This document shows, one piece after another, positions 43,431-56,178 of a DNA stretch of 64,000 nucleotides. Where the stretch lies: NCBI RefSeq assembly GCF_029428875.1, contig NZ_JAJSOO010000001.1, positions 5,642,001-5,706,000 of the forward strand. The letters run 5' to 3'. The notes below the pieces were generated by a model that saw only the letters and a program-made list of their open reading frames with translations, was not told the DNA's origin and made no database searches. Within the stretch, counting starts at the first letter, position 1, and the number at the start of each line of letters is the position of its first letter. Source of the DNA: Streptomyces sp. JH34. Lineage in GTDB: Bacteria; Actinomycetota; Actinomycetes; Streptomycetales; Streptomycetaceae. The position numbers were made by a program, and so were the translations under genes.

Positions 43431-45398
43431 ATGACGGCCGAGCTGGTCCGGGGACAGAACCACAGCTTGCCCCAGACCCGTCTGGAGATCAGGGTGTCGG
43501 CGGGCTCACCCGTCGTGGCCGGGGCCACGCTCGGGGACGAGCGCGGCACGGTCCGCGGCCCCGGGCGGATCGCCCATCCCGCCTCGCACCGGGTGCCCGG
43601 ACTGGAGGTGTCGAGGCAGGCGGCCGCCGACCACCGGCTGGCCGTGGACCTGGACTCCCTGCCCGCCGCGGTGCACCGCGTCACCGTGTTCCTCGCCCTG
43701 CCCGTGGGAGCCGGACGACCGCTCAGCTTCGGCGCGGTCGCCGCGCCCTTCGTCGCCGTCACCGGGCTCGACGGCACCGAGACAGCCACGTTCACCCTCA
43801 CCGGACTGGACACCGAGTCGGCCGTGTCCGCCCTGGAGATCTACCGCCGCCAGGGTGCGTGGAAGGTCCGCGCCGTCGGCCAGGGCTACGCCACCGGGCT
43901 CGCGGGTCTCTTCGCGGACCAAGGGGTGGCGGAGGCCGCGGAGACCGCCGCCGTCATCCAGGACGCCGTCGCCTCCGGGCTCGCCCGCTCCGTGACACCG
44001 CCGCCCCGGACCCCCGAGGGTGAGCGGGTGCGCCACCCCGCGGGCCCGGCCGCCTCCGGAACCGGCGGCCGGCCGTCGTCCTCCGAGGTGCAGCCCCCGC
44101 CGTCACCGTCCCCCGGGGCGCAGCCCACGGAGCCGCTGGGCGATCCGACGGCCTCGCGCGCCGGGGCTCCCGGCGGCCCCATCGACTACGCGCACCCCCG
44201 GCGCCAGGCCTCGGCGCCGCCCCCGCCGCCTCCGACGGCGCCGCCCGCCGCCCCCGGCCTGCCCGCGCAGCCGGTCGCCGGTGACGCCACCGGCTGGTCC
44301 ATGGACGAGCGCCTCTACAACCAGATCTGGGGCATGTTCGAGGACCTCGCCCGCGCCGTCGCCGCCTACCGCAGCGCCGTCGACTTCGCCGAGTCCCGGA
44401 TGGACCAGGAGCTGGACCGCACCCTTTCCGACCCCCGCAGCCGCATCGGCGGTGCGGGTGACCGTGCCCGTGAGGCGGCCCGGGCCAAGCGCGACGAGCT
44501 CACCGGCCGGGCCCGGGAGGCGCTGGACCGCGATCTCGCCCAGCTGGCCGCCGAGTCCGCGGTCGTGGAGCCCGCCCTCCCCGCGGCCTACGCGGGCTGG
44601 GACAACCCCGTCTGGCACGGCTACCGCGTCCCGATGGAGATGCCCATGGCCCTGCGCATCGGGGACCTCCGGCTGAGCGAGGCCCCCGATCTGCGCATCC
44701 CGCTGCTGGTGCGGCTTCCCCTGGAGCGCGGGATCTGGATCGACAGCGGGCGTACGGCCTCCGAGGCGGCTGCCTCGACGACCGGGGACCAGTTGCGCGG
44801 CCTGGCCGTGGAGACCGCGGCCACCCTGGCCGCACGGCTGCTCGCCGTCCACCCGGCGGACATGTTCTCCGTGCACGTCATCGACCCGGCGGGTTCCGCC
44901 GCGGGCCCGCTCTCACCCTTGGTCGGATCCGGGGTTCTCGCCGGTCCGCCCGCCACCGGGGCGCAGGGCGTGGCGTCGGTCCTCGCCCACCTCACCCGGC
45001 GCGTCGACCTGGTGCAGATGGCGATCAGGGCCGGTGCCGCGGACGCGCTGCCCCCGGACCTCGACACGGGGGAGCACCTGCTGATCGTCAACGACTTCCC
45101 GCACGGCTTCGACGACAGGGCCGTCACCCAGCTGCGCTATCTGGCCGACGAGGGGCCGTCGGTGGGGGTGCACCTGCTGATGGTGGCCGACCGCGAGGAC
45201 GCCCGCGCCTACGGACCCGTGCTCGACCCCCTGTGGCGTTCCCTGCTGCGGATCACCCCCGTGGCCGACGACCACCTCGCCGACCCCTGGGTGGGCCACG
45301 CGTGGACGTACGAGCCGCTGAGGACGCCGCAGGGCAGCAACGTCCTGGAACAGGTGCTCGACCTGGTGGCCGAGGCACGGCGCGGGGGCCGCCGCTGA
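43431..45398 (+). CDS. TerD protein fused to an FtsK-like region
   Basis: 655 residues from ATG at 43431. Residues 1 to about 185 are TerD-like (SLPQTRLEIRVSAG, LGDERG, RVTVFLALPVGAG, FTLTGLDTESAVSALEIYRR). A Pro/Ser/Thr-rich linker (about 195-285) leads to a helical segment (YNQIWGMFEDLARAVAAYRS) and a C-terminal region (about 430-655) resembling FtsK/SpoIIIE-like ATPases (HPADMFSVHVIDPAGS, HLLIVNDFPHGFDDRAV, VHLLMVADREDARA). The expected Walker A region reads WIDSGRTASEAAAS, without GxxxxGKS, so ATP hydrolysis is doubtful. It lies between terD and terC. Confidence 0.85.
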   Translation: MTAELVRGQNHSLPQTRLEIRVSAGSPVVAGATLGDERGTVRGPGRIAHPASHRVPGLEVSRQAAADHRLAVDLDSLPAAVHRVTVFLALPVGAGRPLSFGAVAAPFVAVTGLDGTETATFTLTGLDTESAVSALEIYRRQGAWKVRAVGQGYATGLAGLFADQGVAEAAETAAVIQDAVASGLARSVTPPPRTPEGERVRHPAGPAASGTGGRPSSSEVQPPPSPSPGAQPTEPLGDPTASRAGAPGGPIDYAHPRRQASAPPPPPPTAPPAAPGLPAQPVAGDATGWSMDERLYNQIWGMFEDLARAVAAYRSAVDFAESRMDQELDRTLSDPRSRIGGAGDRAREAARAKRDELTGRAREALDRDLAQLAAESAVVEPALPAAYAGWDNPVWHGYRVPMEMPMALRIGDLRLSEAPDLRIPLLVRLPLERGIWIDSGRTASEAAASTTGDQLRGLAVETAATLAARLLAVHPADMFSVHVIDPAGSAAGPLSPLVGSGVLAGPPATGAQGVASVLAHLTRRVDLVQMAIRAGAADALPPDLDTGEHLLIVNDFPHGFDDRAVTQLRYLADEGPSVGVHLLMVADREDARAYGPVLDPLWRSLLRITPVADDHLADPWVGHAWTYEPLRTPQGSNVLEQVLDLVAEARRGGRR

Positions 45399-45470
45399 GG
45401 GGGGGGACGGTCGATCAGATACAGCCACGTGGGCTCTGACCTGGCATTTTGATCACCCCTTGGCGCGGAC

Positions 45471-45500
45471 TTTACCGTTTCTTGGTGTTTCCTGTACTGT
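45471..45500 (+). promoter_or_regulatory. Predicted terC promoter
   Basis: TTTACC (45471-45476) and TACTGT (45495-45500) with an 18-base spacer. A transcript starting about 7 bases later begins just at the riboswitch. Confidence 0.5.
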
Positions 45501-45508
45501 TCTTGGTG

Positions 45509-45663
45509 CGGAGGGGAGTACTCCCGATCGCGGCGTTCCCGTCAGTACGGACTGTGACCGGTCCCGGGGCGTCGGCCCGGCGCGCATCCCGCGCTCCCGG
45601 GTGGAAGAGACCTCCGGCAGCGACGACGCTGATCTATAGCCGTAGCGAACTGCCGGAGGCGCA
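45509..45663 (+). ncRNA. yybP-ykoY-type manganese riboswitch upstream of terC
   Basis: Leader with GGGGAGTA at 45513-45520, the conserved start of this class, right after CGGAGG (45509-45514), which can pair with CCTCCG (45611-45616) next to AGAGAC, as the P1 helix and 3' core do. CCTCCGGCAG (45611-45620) also pairs perfectly with CTGCCGGAGG (45650-45659), burying the terC ribosome site GGAGG. The two pairings exclude each other: aptamer closed means translation on. TerC/Alx-type genes are the standard targets. Confidence 0.75.
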
Positions 45664-46662
45664 GTGGACGTTTCATGGACTCTTTGGACGCTGACCATTC
45701 TCGGTCTCGTCGCCCTCATCTCCGTCGACTTCTTCATCGGGCGCAAGCCTCATGACGTGTCGACCAAGGAAGCCGGAATCTGGACCGTCGTCTGGATCAC
45801 CCTGGCCGTTCTCTTCGGGCTCGGTCTGCTGGTCTTCGGCGAGAGCCAGGCCTCGGGCGAGTTCTTCGCCGGCTTCATCACCGAGAAGTCGCTCAGTGTG
45901 GACAACCTGTTCGTCTTCGTCCTGATCATGGCGAAGTTCTCGGTGCCCTCCCACCTGCAGCAGCGGGTGCTGCTGATCGGTGTGCTGATCGCACTGGTGC
46001 TGCGGGCGATCTTCATCGCCGCCGGTGCCGCGGTCATCGCCAACTTCTCGTGGGTCTTCTACATCTTCGGCGCGTTCCTGATCTACACCGCCTGGAAGCT
46101 GATCAAGGAGGCCCGGGCCGACGAGGAGGAGGACGACTTCGAGGAGAACCGTCTCCTCAAGTCGATCGAGCACCGCTTCGGTGTCGCCGACAAGTACCAC
46201 GGCACCAAGCTCTTCATCCGGAACAACGGCAAGCGCGTCATGACCCCCCTGATGGTGGTCATGCTCGCCATCGGCACCACCGATGTGCTCTTCGCGCTGG
46301 ACTCCATCCCGGCGATCTTCGGCCTGACCCAGGACCCGTACATCGTCTTCACCGCCAACGCCTTCGCCCTGATGGGCCTGCGTCAGCTGTACTTCCTCAT
46401 CGGCGGTCTGCTGAAGAAGCTGGTCCACCTCAGCTACGGGCTCTCGGTGATCCTCGGGTTCATCGGCGTCAAGCTGGTGCTGCACGCCCTGCACGAGTCC
46501 GGGGTGCACGTCCCGGAGATCTCCATCCCGTTCTCCCTCACCGTCATCTGCGGCGTCCTGGTGATCACCACGATCACCAGCCTCATCGCCACCAGGAAGC
46601 AGGAAGCGGCGGAGAAGGACGAGCAGAAGGACGACAGCGAGAACGTCGGCGCGGAGAAGTAG
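45664..46662 (+). CDS. terC: TerC/Alx-family membrane protein, manganese exporter candidate
   Basis: 332 residues with about eight to nine transmembrane segments; TerC fold with FFIGRKPHDVSTKEA, the acidic metal-binding motif ESQASGEFFAGFITEKSLSVDN (split), and second site LAIGTTDVLFALDSIPAIFG. Members (Alx, MntP-like function) protect against excess Mn or tellurite. GTG at 45664 has GGAGG four bases upstream, which is hidden by a hairpin. The charged C-terminal tail is cytoplasmic. Control by the upstream Mn-type riboswitch is strongly suggested. Confidence 0.92.
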   Translation: MDVSWTLWTLTILGLVALISVDFFIGRKPHDVSTKEAGIWTVVWITLAVLFGLGLLVFGESQASGEFFAGFITEKSLSVDNLFVFVLIMAKFSVPSHLQQRVLLIGVLIALVLRAIFIAAGAAVIANFSWVFYIFGAFLIYTAWKLIKEARADEEEDDFEENRLLKSIEHRFGVADKYHGTKLFIRNNGKRVMTPLMVVMLAIGTTDVLFALDSIPAIFGLTQDPYIVFTANAFALMGLRQLYFLIGGLLKKLVHLSYGLSVILGFIGVKLVLHALHESGVHVPEISIPFSLTVICGVLVITTITSLIATRKQEAAEKDEQKDDSENVGAEK

Positions 46663-46676
46663 CGCGGGCGGACACA

Positions 46677-46713
46677 CCGACGGCCGGGGCCCCGAGGGGC
46701 ACCCGGCCGTCGG
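46677..46713. terminator. Bidirectional terminator between terC and the MBL-fold gene
   Basis: Perfect 12-base stem CCGACGGCCGGG/CCCGGCCGTCGG with a 13-base loop between convergent genes. Confidence 0.85.
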
Positions 46714-46726
46714 GCGTTTCACGCGT

Positions 46727-47383
46727 TCACCAGCCGCGCTCACGCCACTGCGGCAACTGGGGGCGCTCGGCGCCGAGCGTGGTGTCGTGGCCGTGACCCG
46801 GGTACACCCACGTCTCGTCCGGCAGGCGGTCGAAGAGCTTGGTCTCCACGTCGTGGAGCAGGCTCGCGAACGCCTCCGGGTCCTTGTGCGTATTGCCTAC
46901 GCCGCCGGGGAAGAGGCAGTCCCCCGTGAACAGGTGCGGGGCACCGTGCGGGTCGTCGTAGACCAGGGCGATGGACCCCGGGGTGTGACCGGTCAGGTGC
47001 CTGGCGGTCAGCGTCACCCGGCCCACCCGGATCGTGCCGTCGTCGTCGACGAGCTCGTCGGTCGGGACCGGGATGCCCTCGGCGTCGTACCTCCCGGCAT
47101 ACGTCCGGGCCCCGGTGGCCGCCACCACCTCGCCGAGCGCCTGCCAGTGGTCACCGTGCCGGTGGGTCGTGACCACGGAGGCGATGCCGTCCTCGCCGAT
47201 CAGCCGCAGCAGGACCCCGGCCTCGGCGGCCGCGTCGATGAGGAGCTGCTCACCGGTGGCCCGGCAGCGCAGCAGATACGCGTTGTTGTTCATCGGACCG
47301 ACGGCGACCTTGGAGATCATCAGATCCGTCAGCTCGTGCACATCGGCAGGTCCGCCGACCTTCACCGTTCCGCTGTACGTCAT
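46727..47383 (-). CDS. MBL-fold metallo-hydrolase
   Basis: Metallo-beta-lactamase-fold hydrolase of the glyoxalase II-like group. 218 residues from ATG at 47383, ten bases after the stop of the neighbouring gene. Metal motif TTHRHGDHWQ, with other ligands in ARHLTGHTPGS, LFTGDCLFPGG and YPGHGHDTT. The first segment PMNNNAYLLRC matches this group. Cytoplasmic; substrate unknown, thioester hydrolysis likely. Operon partner of the upstream mycothiol-linked gene makes a detoxification role plausible. Confidence 0.88.
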   Translation of the reverse strand: MTYSGTVKVGGPADVHELTDLMISKVAVGPMNNNAYLLRCRATGEQLLIDAAAEAGVLLRLIGEDGIASVVTTHRHGDHWQALGEVVAATGARTYAGRYDAEGIPVPTDELVDDDGTIRVGRVTLTARHLTGHTPGSIALVYDDPHGAPHLFTGDCLFPGGVGNTHKDPEAFASLLHDVETKLFDRLPDETWVYPGHGHDTTLGAERPQLPQWRERGW

Positions 47384-47393
47384 GTGACGCAGC

Positions 47394-48083
47394 CTATAGC
47401 GGGGGCAGCGCGGGAAGACCGCCGCCGTCCACCGCCAGCGCCGAGCCGTCACGGCGTCCGCAGAACCAGCCGAGGATGTCGGGGGCCGTCCCCCGGACGG
47501 TGACCGGAGGACCGTCGGAGCCGCCGCCCGTGGTCCACAGCCGGCCGTCCTCGGTGACCGCCGTCGTGGCGACGACGCCGGGGTGCCCGGCGAACCGCTC
47601 CGCCAGGAAGTCGTTCTCCCGGATCACGAACTCCTCCGGCAGGTCCTCCAGCTCGTACCCCATCCCCAGGTCGACGTGGTGCAGCTCGACCTCGATCCAG
47701 CGGCGGAAGGGGATCCGGGACGCCGAGTCCGTCACACCGTTGCGCAGGGTGACCGTGCGGGCCGGGTCGGCCGGCGCCTCCGCGGCCGCCAGGAAGGCCG
47801 CGGCGCTCGCGCGCAGGTCGGCGAGCTGCTCGGCCAGGGGGCGGGGGGCGTCGCGTTCGATGTCGGCGTCCCGGGTTTCGCTGTTCGCGTACATCGGGCG
47901 CCCCTGGAGAACATTTACGAGGGCGTCGGCGTTACGTGACAGGTGGGCAAGAACATGGCCGCGGCTCCAGCCCGGCAGACGCGACGGCTCGGCAAGGAAG
48001 CCGTCGTCCCTCTTGCCCGTGGCACCGAGCAGCCGATCGGTCGCTCCACGTACAGCTTCCAGGTCGCGCGCATGATCAGTCAT
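47394..48083 (-). CDS. Maleylpyruvate isomerase family mycothiol-dependent protein
   Basis: DinB-like four-helix protein with the actinobacterial MDMPI N-terminal domain. 229 residues from ATG at 48083; a GTG at 48107 without a ribosome site would add eight. Metal-binding residues: His in [20 protein letters not shown] and [15 protein letters not shown]. Works, as a family, with mycothiol. The TAG stop leaves a 10-base gap to the MBL-fold start, so the two form an operon, consistent with thiol-dependent detoxification. Divergent from uvrA. Confidence 0.88.
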   Translation of the reverse strand: MTDHARDLEAVRGATDRLLGATGKRDDGFLAEPSRLPGWSRGHVLAHLSRNADALVNVLQGRPMYANSETRDADIERDAPRPLAEQLADLRASAAAFLAAAEAPADPARTVTLRNGVTDSASRIPFRRWIEVELHHVDLGMGYELEDLPEEFVIRENDFLAERFAGHPGVVATTAVTEDGRLWTTGGGSDGPPVTVRGTAPDILGWFCGRRDGSALAVDGGGLPALPPL

Positions 48084-48259
48084 GGGCCGAGCGTAGACCT
48101 CCGCCACTCGTTCGGGTGATGGAGTTCTCGACCGACCTTAAATCGAATGCGCGTGCTATAAGCTCGGAGTCGAAAGCTTCGTACATCGCTGTGGCGCCCC
48201 CCATACCCTGGGACAGGGGCTCAGTTCCCCCACTTCTCTCCAGAAAGGTGCGGACCGGC

Positions 48260-51277
<3,018 letters not shown>

Positions 51278-51283
51278 CAGCGC

Positions 51284-51327
51284 CGGTCCGGGACGGCCCC
51301 CCTGCGCCAGGGAGCCGTCCCGGACCG
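51284..51327 (+). terminator. uvrA terminator
   Basis: Perfect 14-base stem CGGTCCGGGACGGC/GCCGTCCCGGACCG with a 16-base loop, beginning 6 bases after the uvrA stop. Confidence 0.85.
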
Positions 51328-51518
51328 CCGAAGCGCGTCCCCGGCCTTTCCTCTGCACCCCCGGTCCTCTCCGGGCCCGGTCGAAGGGCCGTCGTTCTCC
51401 GCCGGTATCGTCGGGTCTGTCGCCCATGCCTTCAGGTGTGGCCCGTGCCCGGAGTCCGTGGCACCCGGTGCCCGGACGGTGACGGCGGCTCTCTGTCCCC
51501 CCGACCAGTGGAGACCGC

Positions 51519-51947
51519 ATGTCCGGCCTGCCCGCAGCCCGCCGCACCGTACTGAAGGGCGCCGCTCTCGCCGGTGCCGCCGGCCTGGGAGCGGCGGCCT
51601 GCTCCACGGAGTCGAAGCTCGGCCACGCGCAGACACCCACGCCCACCGCGCCCGTGGAGCTCGGTGCCGCCGACGAGGTCCCGGTCGGCGGGGCGAAGCT
51701 CTACCGGGAGCAGCGCGTAGTCGTGAGCTGCCAGGCCGCAGGCCAGTACAAGGCCTTCAGCGCGCAGTGCACCCACGCCGGCTGCCTCCTGGACAAGGTC
51801 GAGGGCAACGAGGGCAACTGCCCGTGCCACGGCAGCCGCTTCGACATGACCACGGGCAAGGCGCTCCACGGGCCCGCCACCGTGCCCCTGCCCTCCGTCC
51901 CTCTGAAGGTCGAGGGCGGAAAGCTCGTCGCGGGTCCCGAAGCCTGA
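51519..51947 (+). CDS. Rieske [2Fe-2S] protein, secreted via Tat
   Basis: 142 residues. Twin-arginine signal (ARRTVLKGAALAGAAGL) ending at a lipobox-like GAAACS, so probably a Tat-exported lipoprotein. Rieske cluster motifs CTHAGC and CPCHGSRF, two His and two Cys as required. Unlike cytochrome-bc1 Rieske proteins it is small and alone, with no partner oxidase or reductase beside it. ATG at 51519 with GGAG upstream. Likely electron carrier outside the cell. Confidence 0.9.
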   Translation: MSGLPAARRTVLKGAALAGAAGLGAAACSTESKLGHAQTPTPTAPVELGAADEVPVGGAKLYREQRVVVSCQAAGQYKAFSAQCTHAGCLLDKVEGNEGNCPCHGSRFDMTTGKALHGPATVPLPSVPLKVEGGKLVAGPEA

Positions 51948-52052
51948 CCGTCGCGGTCCGTCACGGCCCGTCACACGGGCCGCTCGGCCCGTCATGGACC
52001 CCGGGGGCCAGGGAATGCCGCTCTGTCACCGCCCGCAAGTAGGGTGTGAGAC

Positions 52053-54185
52053 ATGGCAGACCCCTCCAGCTACCGCCCCAAGCCGGGACAGATCCCCGAC
52101 TCCCCGGGGGTCTACAAATTCCGCGACGAACACCGCCGGGTGATCTACGTCGGGAAGGCCAAGAACCTGCGCCAGCGCCTGGCCAACTACTTCCAGGACC
52201 TGGCCGGCCTGCACCCGCGTACCCGCACGATGGTCACCACGGCCGCCTCCGTGGAATGGACTGTCGTCTCCACCGAGGTCGAGGCGCTTCAGCTGGAGTA
52301 CTCCTGGATCAAGGAGTTCGACCCCCGGTTCAACGTCAAGTACCGAGACGACAAGAGCTATCCCTACCTCGCGGTCACGCTCAACGAGGAGTTCCCGCGC
52401 GTCCAGGTCATGCGCGGCGCCAAGAAGAAGGGCGTGCGCTACTTCGGTCCGTACGGCCACGCCTGGGCGATCCGTGAGACGGTCGACCTGATGCTCAGGG
52501 TCTTCCCCGTGCGCACCTGCTCCGCCGGTGTGTTCAAGAACGCCGAGCGCACCGGCCGCCCCTGTCTCCTCGGTTACATCGGCAAGTGCTCCGCCCCCTG
52601 CGTCGGACGCGTCACGCCCGAGGAACACCGGGAGCTGGCCGAGGACTTCTGCTCCTTCATGACGGGCCGGACCGGGACGTACATCCGCCGTCTCGAGAAG
52701 GACATGACGCAGGCGGCCGAGGAGATGGAGTACGAGCGCGCGGCCCGGCTGCGCGACGACGCGGAGGCGCTCAAGCGCGCCATGGAGAAGAGCGCCGTCG
52801 TTCTCGCCGACGCCACGGACGCCGACCTGATCGCCGTCGCCGAGGACGAACTCGAGGCAGCCGTCCAGATCTTCCACGTCCGCGGCGGACGGGTGCGCGG
52901 CCAGCGCGGCTGGGTCACCGACAAGGTCGAGGCCGTCGACACCTCGGGCCTGGTGGAACACGCGCTCCAGCAGTTGTACGGCGAGGAGTCGGGCGACTCC
53001 GTCCCCAAGGAGGTGCTGGTCCCGGCGCTCCCCGAGGACCCTGATGCCGTGTCCCAGTGGCTCGCGGACCGCAGGGGGGCGCAGGTCAGCCTGCGCATCC
53101 CGCAGCGGGGCGACAAGAAGGACCTGATGGGCACGGTCCAGCGCAACGCCCAGCAGGCCCTCGGGCTGCACAAGACCAGGCGAGCGTCCGACCTCACGAC
53201 GCGTTCCCGGGCCCTGGAGGAGATCGCCGAGGCACTCGGCCTCGACACCGCACCGCTGCGCGTCGAGTGCTTCGACATCTCGCACCTCCAGGGTGACGAC
53301 GTGGTCGCGTCGATGGTGGTCTTCGAGGACGGCCTCGCGCGCAAGAGCGAGTACCGCCGCTTCCAGATCAAGGGATTCGAGGGCCAGGACGACGTCCGGT
53401 CCATGCACGAAGTCATCGGCCGCCGCTTCAAGCGCTACCTCCAGGAGAAGGAACGGACGGGGGAGTGGGAGGACAGCCCGGCACCCACCGGGCCCGTTCC
53501 CGCGCCCGCGCACGCGACCACCCCGCCCGGGCCGGACGGGCCCACGGCGGACGGGGCGCGGCCTCCCGCGCACGGATCCACCCCGCCCCCTGCCGGGACG
53601 GCGGAGCCCGCGGCACCGGAGCCCGTCTCCGTCCGGGAGGAGCCCCGCGAGGACGACGGCCGTCCCAAGCGGTTCGCCTACCCCCCGCAGCTCGTCGTCG
53701 TCGACGGAGGGCAGCCCCAGGTCGCCGCGGCCAAGCGTGCCCTGGACGAGCTGGGCATCGACGACATCGCCGTCTGCGGTCTCGCCAAGCGCCTCGAGGA
53801 GGTCTGGCTGCCCGACGACGACGATCCGGTGGTCCTGCCACGCTCGAGCGAGGGCCTCTACCTCCTCCAGCGCATCCGGGACGAGGCCCACCGCTTCGCC
53901 ATCACCTACCAGCGGGCCAAGCGGGCCAAGCGCATCCGCAGCAGCCCCCTGGACGACGTGCCGGGCCTCGGCGAGACCCGCAAGCAGGCGCTGATCAAGC
54001 ATTTCGGCTCCGTCAAGAAGCTGCGGCAGGCGACAATCGACGAGATCTGCGAAGTGCCGGGGATAGGGCGCAGGACCGCCGAATCGGTGGCCGTGGCCTT
54101 CGCGGCCGCCGCCCCGGCCGCACCTGCCGTGAACACCGCCACAGGAGAGATCATTGAAGACGACGACGGGGGCGACAGGACATGA
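52053..54185 (+). CDS. uvrC: Excinuclease ABC subunit UvrC
   Basis: Makes both cuts around a lesion with UvrB. 710 residues. N-terminal GIY-YIG nuclease ([26 protein letters not shown]), cysteine cluster [22 protein letters not shown] domain, the endonuclease [24 protein letters not shown]-type region (split), and helix-hairpin-helix pairs [12 protein letters not shown] and [15 protein letters not shown] Pro/Ala/Glu-rich insert of about 60 residues (about 474-536) splits the endonuclease domain. Overlaps rapZ by four bases. Confidence 0.96.
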   Translation: MADPSSYRPKPGQIPDSPGVYKFRDEHRRVIYVGKAKNLRQRLANYFQDLAGLHPRTRTMVTTAASVEWTVVSTEVEALQLEYSWIKEFDPRFNVKYRDDKSYPYLAVTLNEEFPRVQVMRGAKKKGVRYFGPYGHAWAIRETVDLMLRVFPVRTCSAGVFKNAERTGRPCLLGYIGKCSAPCVGRVTPEEHRELAEDFCSFMTGRTGTYIRRLEKDMTQAAEEMEYERAARLRDDAEALKRAMEKSAVVLADATDADLIAVAEDELEAAVQIFHVRGGRVRGQRGWVTDKVEAVDTSGLVEHALQQLYGEESGDSVPKEVLVPALPEDPDAVSQWLADRRGAQVSLRIPQRGDKKDLMGTVQRNAQQALGLHKTRRASDLTTRSRALEEIAEALGLDTAPLRVECFDISHLQGDDVVASMVVFEDGLARKSEYRRFQIKGFEGQDDVRSMHEVIGRRFKRYLQEKERTGEWEDSPAPTGPVPAPAHATTPPGPDGPTADGARPPAHGSTPPPAGTAEPAAPEPVSVREEPREDDGRPKRFAYPPQLVVVDGGQPQVAAAKRALDELGIDDIAVCGLAKRLEEVWLPDDDDPVVLPRSSEGLYLLQRIRDEAHRFAITYQRAKRAKRIRSSPLDDVPGLGETRKQALIKHFGSVKKLRQATIDEICEVPGIGRRTAESVAVAFAAAAPAAPAVNTATGEIIEDDDGGDRT

Positions 54186-55147
54186 CAGAGCACGCGCATG
54201 AACGCCGGGACGACCGCGGCCGAGCAGACGGAGCAGCAGACGTGAGTACGGGAAGCACCACGCAGAAGGCCGAGGCCGCGACGCCCGCCATTCCCGAGCT
54301 GGTGATCATCTCCGGAATGTCGGGCGCCGGGCGCAGCACCGCCGCCAAGTGTCTGGAGGACCTCGGCTGGTTCGTCGTCGACAACCTGCCGCCCGCGCTG
54401 ATCCCCACGATGGTGGAGCTCGGCGCCCGGTCCCAGGGCAACGTCGCCCGCATCGCCGTCGTCGTCGACGTGCGGGGCCGCCGCTTCTTCGACAACCTCC
54501 GGGAGTCCCTCGCGGACCTGGAGGCCAAGCACGTCACCCGGCGGATCGTCTTCCTGGAGTCCTCCGACGACGCCCTCGTACGCCGCTTCGAATCGGTTCG
54601 CCGCCCGCACCCGCTCCAGGGCGACGGCCGTATCGTCGACGGAATCGCGGCCGAGCGCGACCTGCTGCGTGAGCTGCGCGGCGACGCCGACCTCGTCATC
54701 GACACCTCCAGCCTCAACGTCCACGAGCTGCGCGCCAAGATGGACGCGCAGTTCGCCGGTGACGAGGAACCGGAGCTGCGGGCGACGGTGATGTCGTTCG
54801 GCTTCAAGTACGGACTGCCGGTCGACGCCGACCTCGTCGTCGACTGCCGGTTCCTGCCCAACCCGCACTGGGTTCCGGAGCTCCGCCCCTTCACCGGGCT
54901 CAACGAGGAGGTCTCCGACTACGTCTTCGACCAGCCGGGCGCCAAGGAGTTCCTCAACCAGTACACGGAACTCCTGCAGCTCATCGCCGCGGGCTACCGC
55001 CGCGAGGGCAAGCGTTACGTGACCATCGCCGTCGGGTGCACGGGCGGTAAGCACCGTTCCGTCGCCATGTCGGAGAAGCTGGCCACCCGGCTGGCCACCG
55101 AAGGGATCGAGACCGTCCTCGTCCACCGGGACATGGGGCGCGAGTGA
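54182..55147 (+). CDS. rapZ: RNase adapter RapZ
   Basis: 321 residues, first gene after uvrC with an ATGA overlap. N-terminal P-loop domain, but the Walker A reads GMSGAGRST (Lys to Arg), an actinobacterial peculiarity. Then [36 protein letters not shown], and the C-terminal domain with [23 protein letters not shown] and [17 protein letters not shown]. In E. coli RapZ binds small RNAs and delivers them to RNase E; its function in Streptomyces is unproved. GTGA overlap to yvcK. Confidence 0.93.
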   Translation: MTEHAHERRDDRGRADGAADVSTGSTTQKAEAATPAIPELVIISGMSGAGRSTAAKCLEDLGWFVVDNLPPALIPTMVELGARSQGNVARIAVVVDVRGRRFFDNLRESLADLEAKHVTRRIVFLESSDDALVRRFESVRRPHPLQGDGRIVDGIAAERDLLRELRGDADLVIDTSSLNVHELRAKMDAQFAGDEEPELRATVMSFGFKYGLPVDADLVVDCRFLPNPHWVPELRPFTGLNEEVSDYVFDQPGAKEFLNQYTELLQLIAAGYRREGKRYVTIAVGCTGGKHRSVAMSEKLATRLATEGIETVLVHRDMGRE

Positions 55148-56178
55148 CCAGTCGCAATCTGCGTCAGCGCCGGCTGAGCAGGGCCACGGCCGCGCTCTCC
55201 CGCCGCAAGCGCGGCGCACAGCCCAAGGTCGTCGCCCTCGGCGGCGGCATGGGGCTCTCGGCCTCGCTCACGGCGCTGCGCCGGATCACCGGCGATCTGA
55301 CGGCCGTGGTGACCGTCGCCGACGACGGCGGTTCCAGCGGCCGGCTGCGCGAGGAGCTCGGCGTCCTTCCTCCGGGCGACCTCCGCAAGGCGCTGGCCGC
55401 ACTGTGCGGGGACGACGACTGGGGCCAGACCTGGGCCCAGGTCATCCAGCACCGCTTCGAGTCCAAGGGGGACCTGCACGAGCACGCGGTGGGCAATCTG
55501 CTCATCGTCGCGCTCTGGGAACAGCTGGGCGACCATGTGCAGGCCCTCGACCTGGTCGGCAAGCTGCTCGGGGCACACGGCAGGGTGCTGCCGATGTCCG
55601 CCGTCCCCCTGGAGCTGCAGGCGCTGGTGACGGGCCACGACCCCCAGCGCCCGGAGGACACGGTCACCGTGCGCGGACAGGCGACGGTGGCGCTGACCCC
55701 CGGCGAGGTGCAGTCCGTCCACGTCGTACCGGCCGATCCGCCCGCCGTCCCCGAGGCGGTGGCCGCGGTGCTCGACGCCGATTGGGTGGTTCTCGGTCCG
55801 GGGTCCTGGTTCTCCTCCGTGATTCCGCATCTACTGGTGCCCGAGCTGCTCGACGCACTGGTGACGACGAAGGCCCGCAAGGTCCTCTCGCTGAACCTCG
55901 CACCGCAGCCCGGTGAAACAGAAGGCTTCTCACCGCAGCGTCATTTGGAGGTTTTGGGACGACACGCCCCTAAACTCGCCATGGACGTGGTGCTGGCCGA
56001 TGAGGCCGCCGTGCCTGACCGTGAGTCCCTCGCCGACGCCGCCCAGCGGCTCGGAGCCGCGGTCGAGCTGGCCCCCGTGGCCTCACCCGACGGCGTTCCG
56101 ATTCATGATCCGGAGCTGTTGGCCGCCGCGTACGACCGTATTTTCCGGATGCATGGAAGGATCGGCCCATGGCGATGA
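55144..56178 (+). CDS. yvcK: YvcK/CofD-like gluconeogenesis factor
   Basis: 344 residues; GTG at 55144 overlaps the rapZ stop. CofD-like fold: [54 protein letters not shown] and [16 protein letters not shown]. It binds UDP-GlcNAc-type nucleotides and is needed for growth on gluconeogenic carbon or cell shape in other Gram-positive bacteria. Its last ten bases overlap whiA, so expression is tightly linked to it. Confidence 0.94.
   Translation: MTSRNLRQRRLSRATAALSRRKRGAQPKVVALGGGMGLSASLTALRRITGDLTAVVTVADDGGSSGRLREELGVLPPGDLRKALAALCGDDDWGQTWAQVIQHRFESKGDLHEHAVGNLLIVALWEQLGDHVQALDLVGKLLGAHGRVLPMSAVPLELQALVTGHDPQRPEDTVTVRGQATVALTPGEVQSVHVVPADPPAVPEAVAAVLDADWVVLGPGSWFSSVIPHLLVPELLDALVTTKARKVLSLNLAPQPGETEGFSPQRHLEVLGRHAPKLAMDVVLADEAAVPDRESLADAAQRLGAAVELAPVASPDGVPIHDPELLAAAYDRIFRMHGRIGPWR

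Noticed and set aside
48140-48165. Possible LexA box (GAAT-N4-GTGC) before uvrA
   Set aside because: Two mismatches in the conserved GAAC/GTTC halves, so weaker than real SOS boxes.
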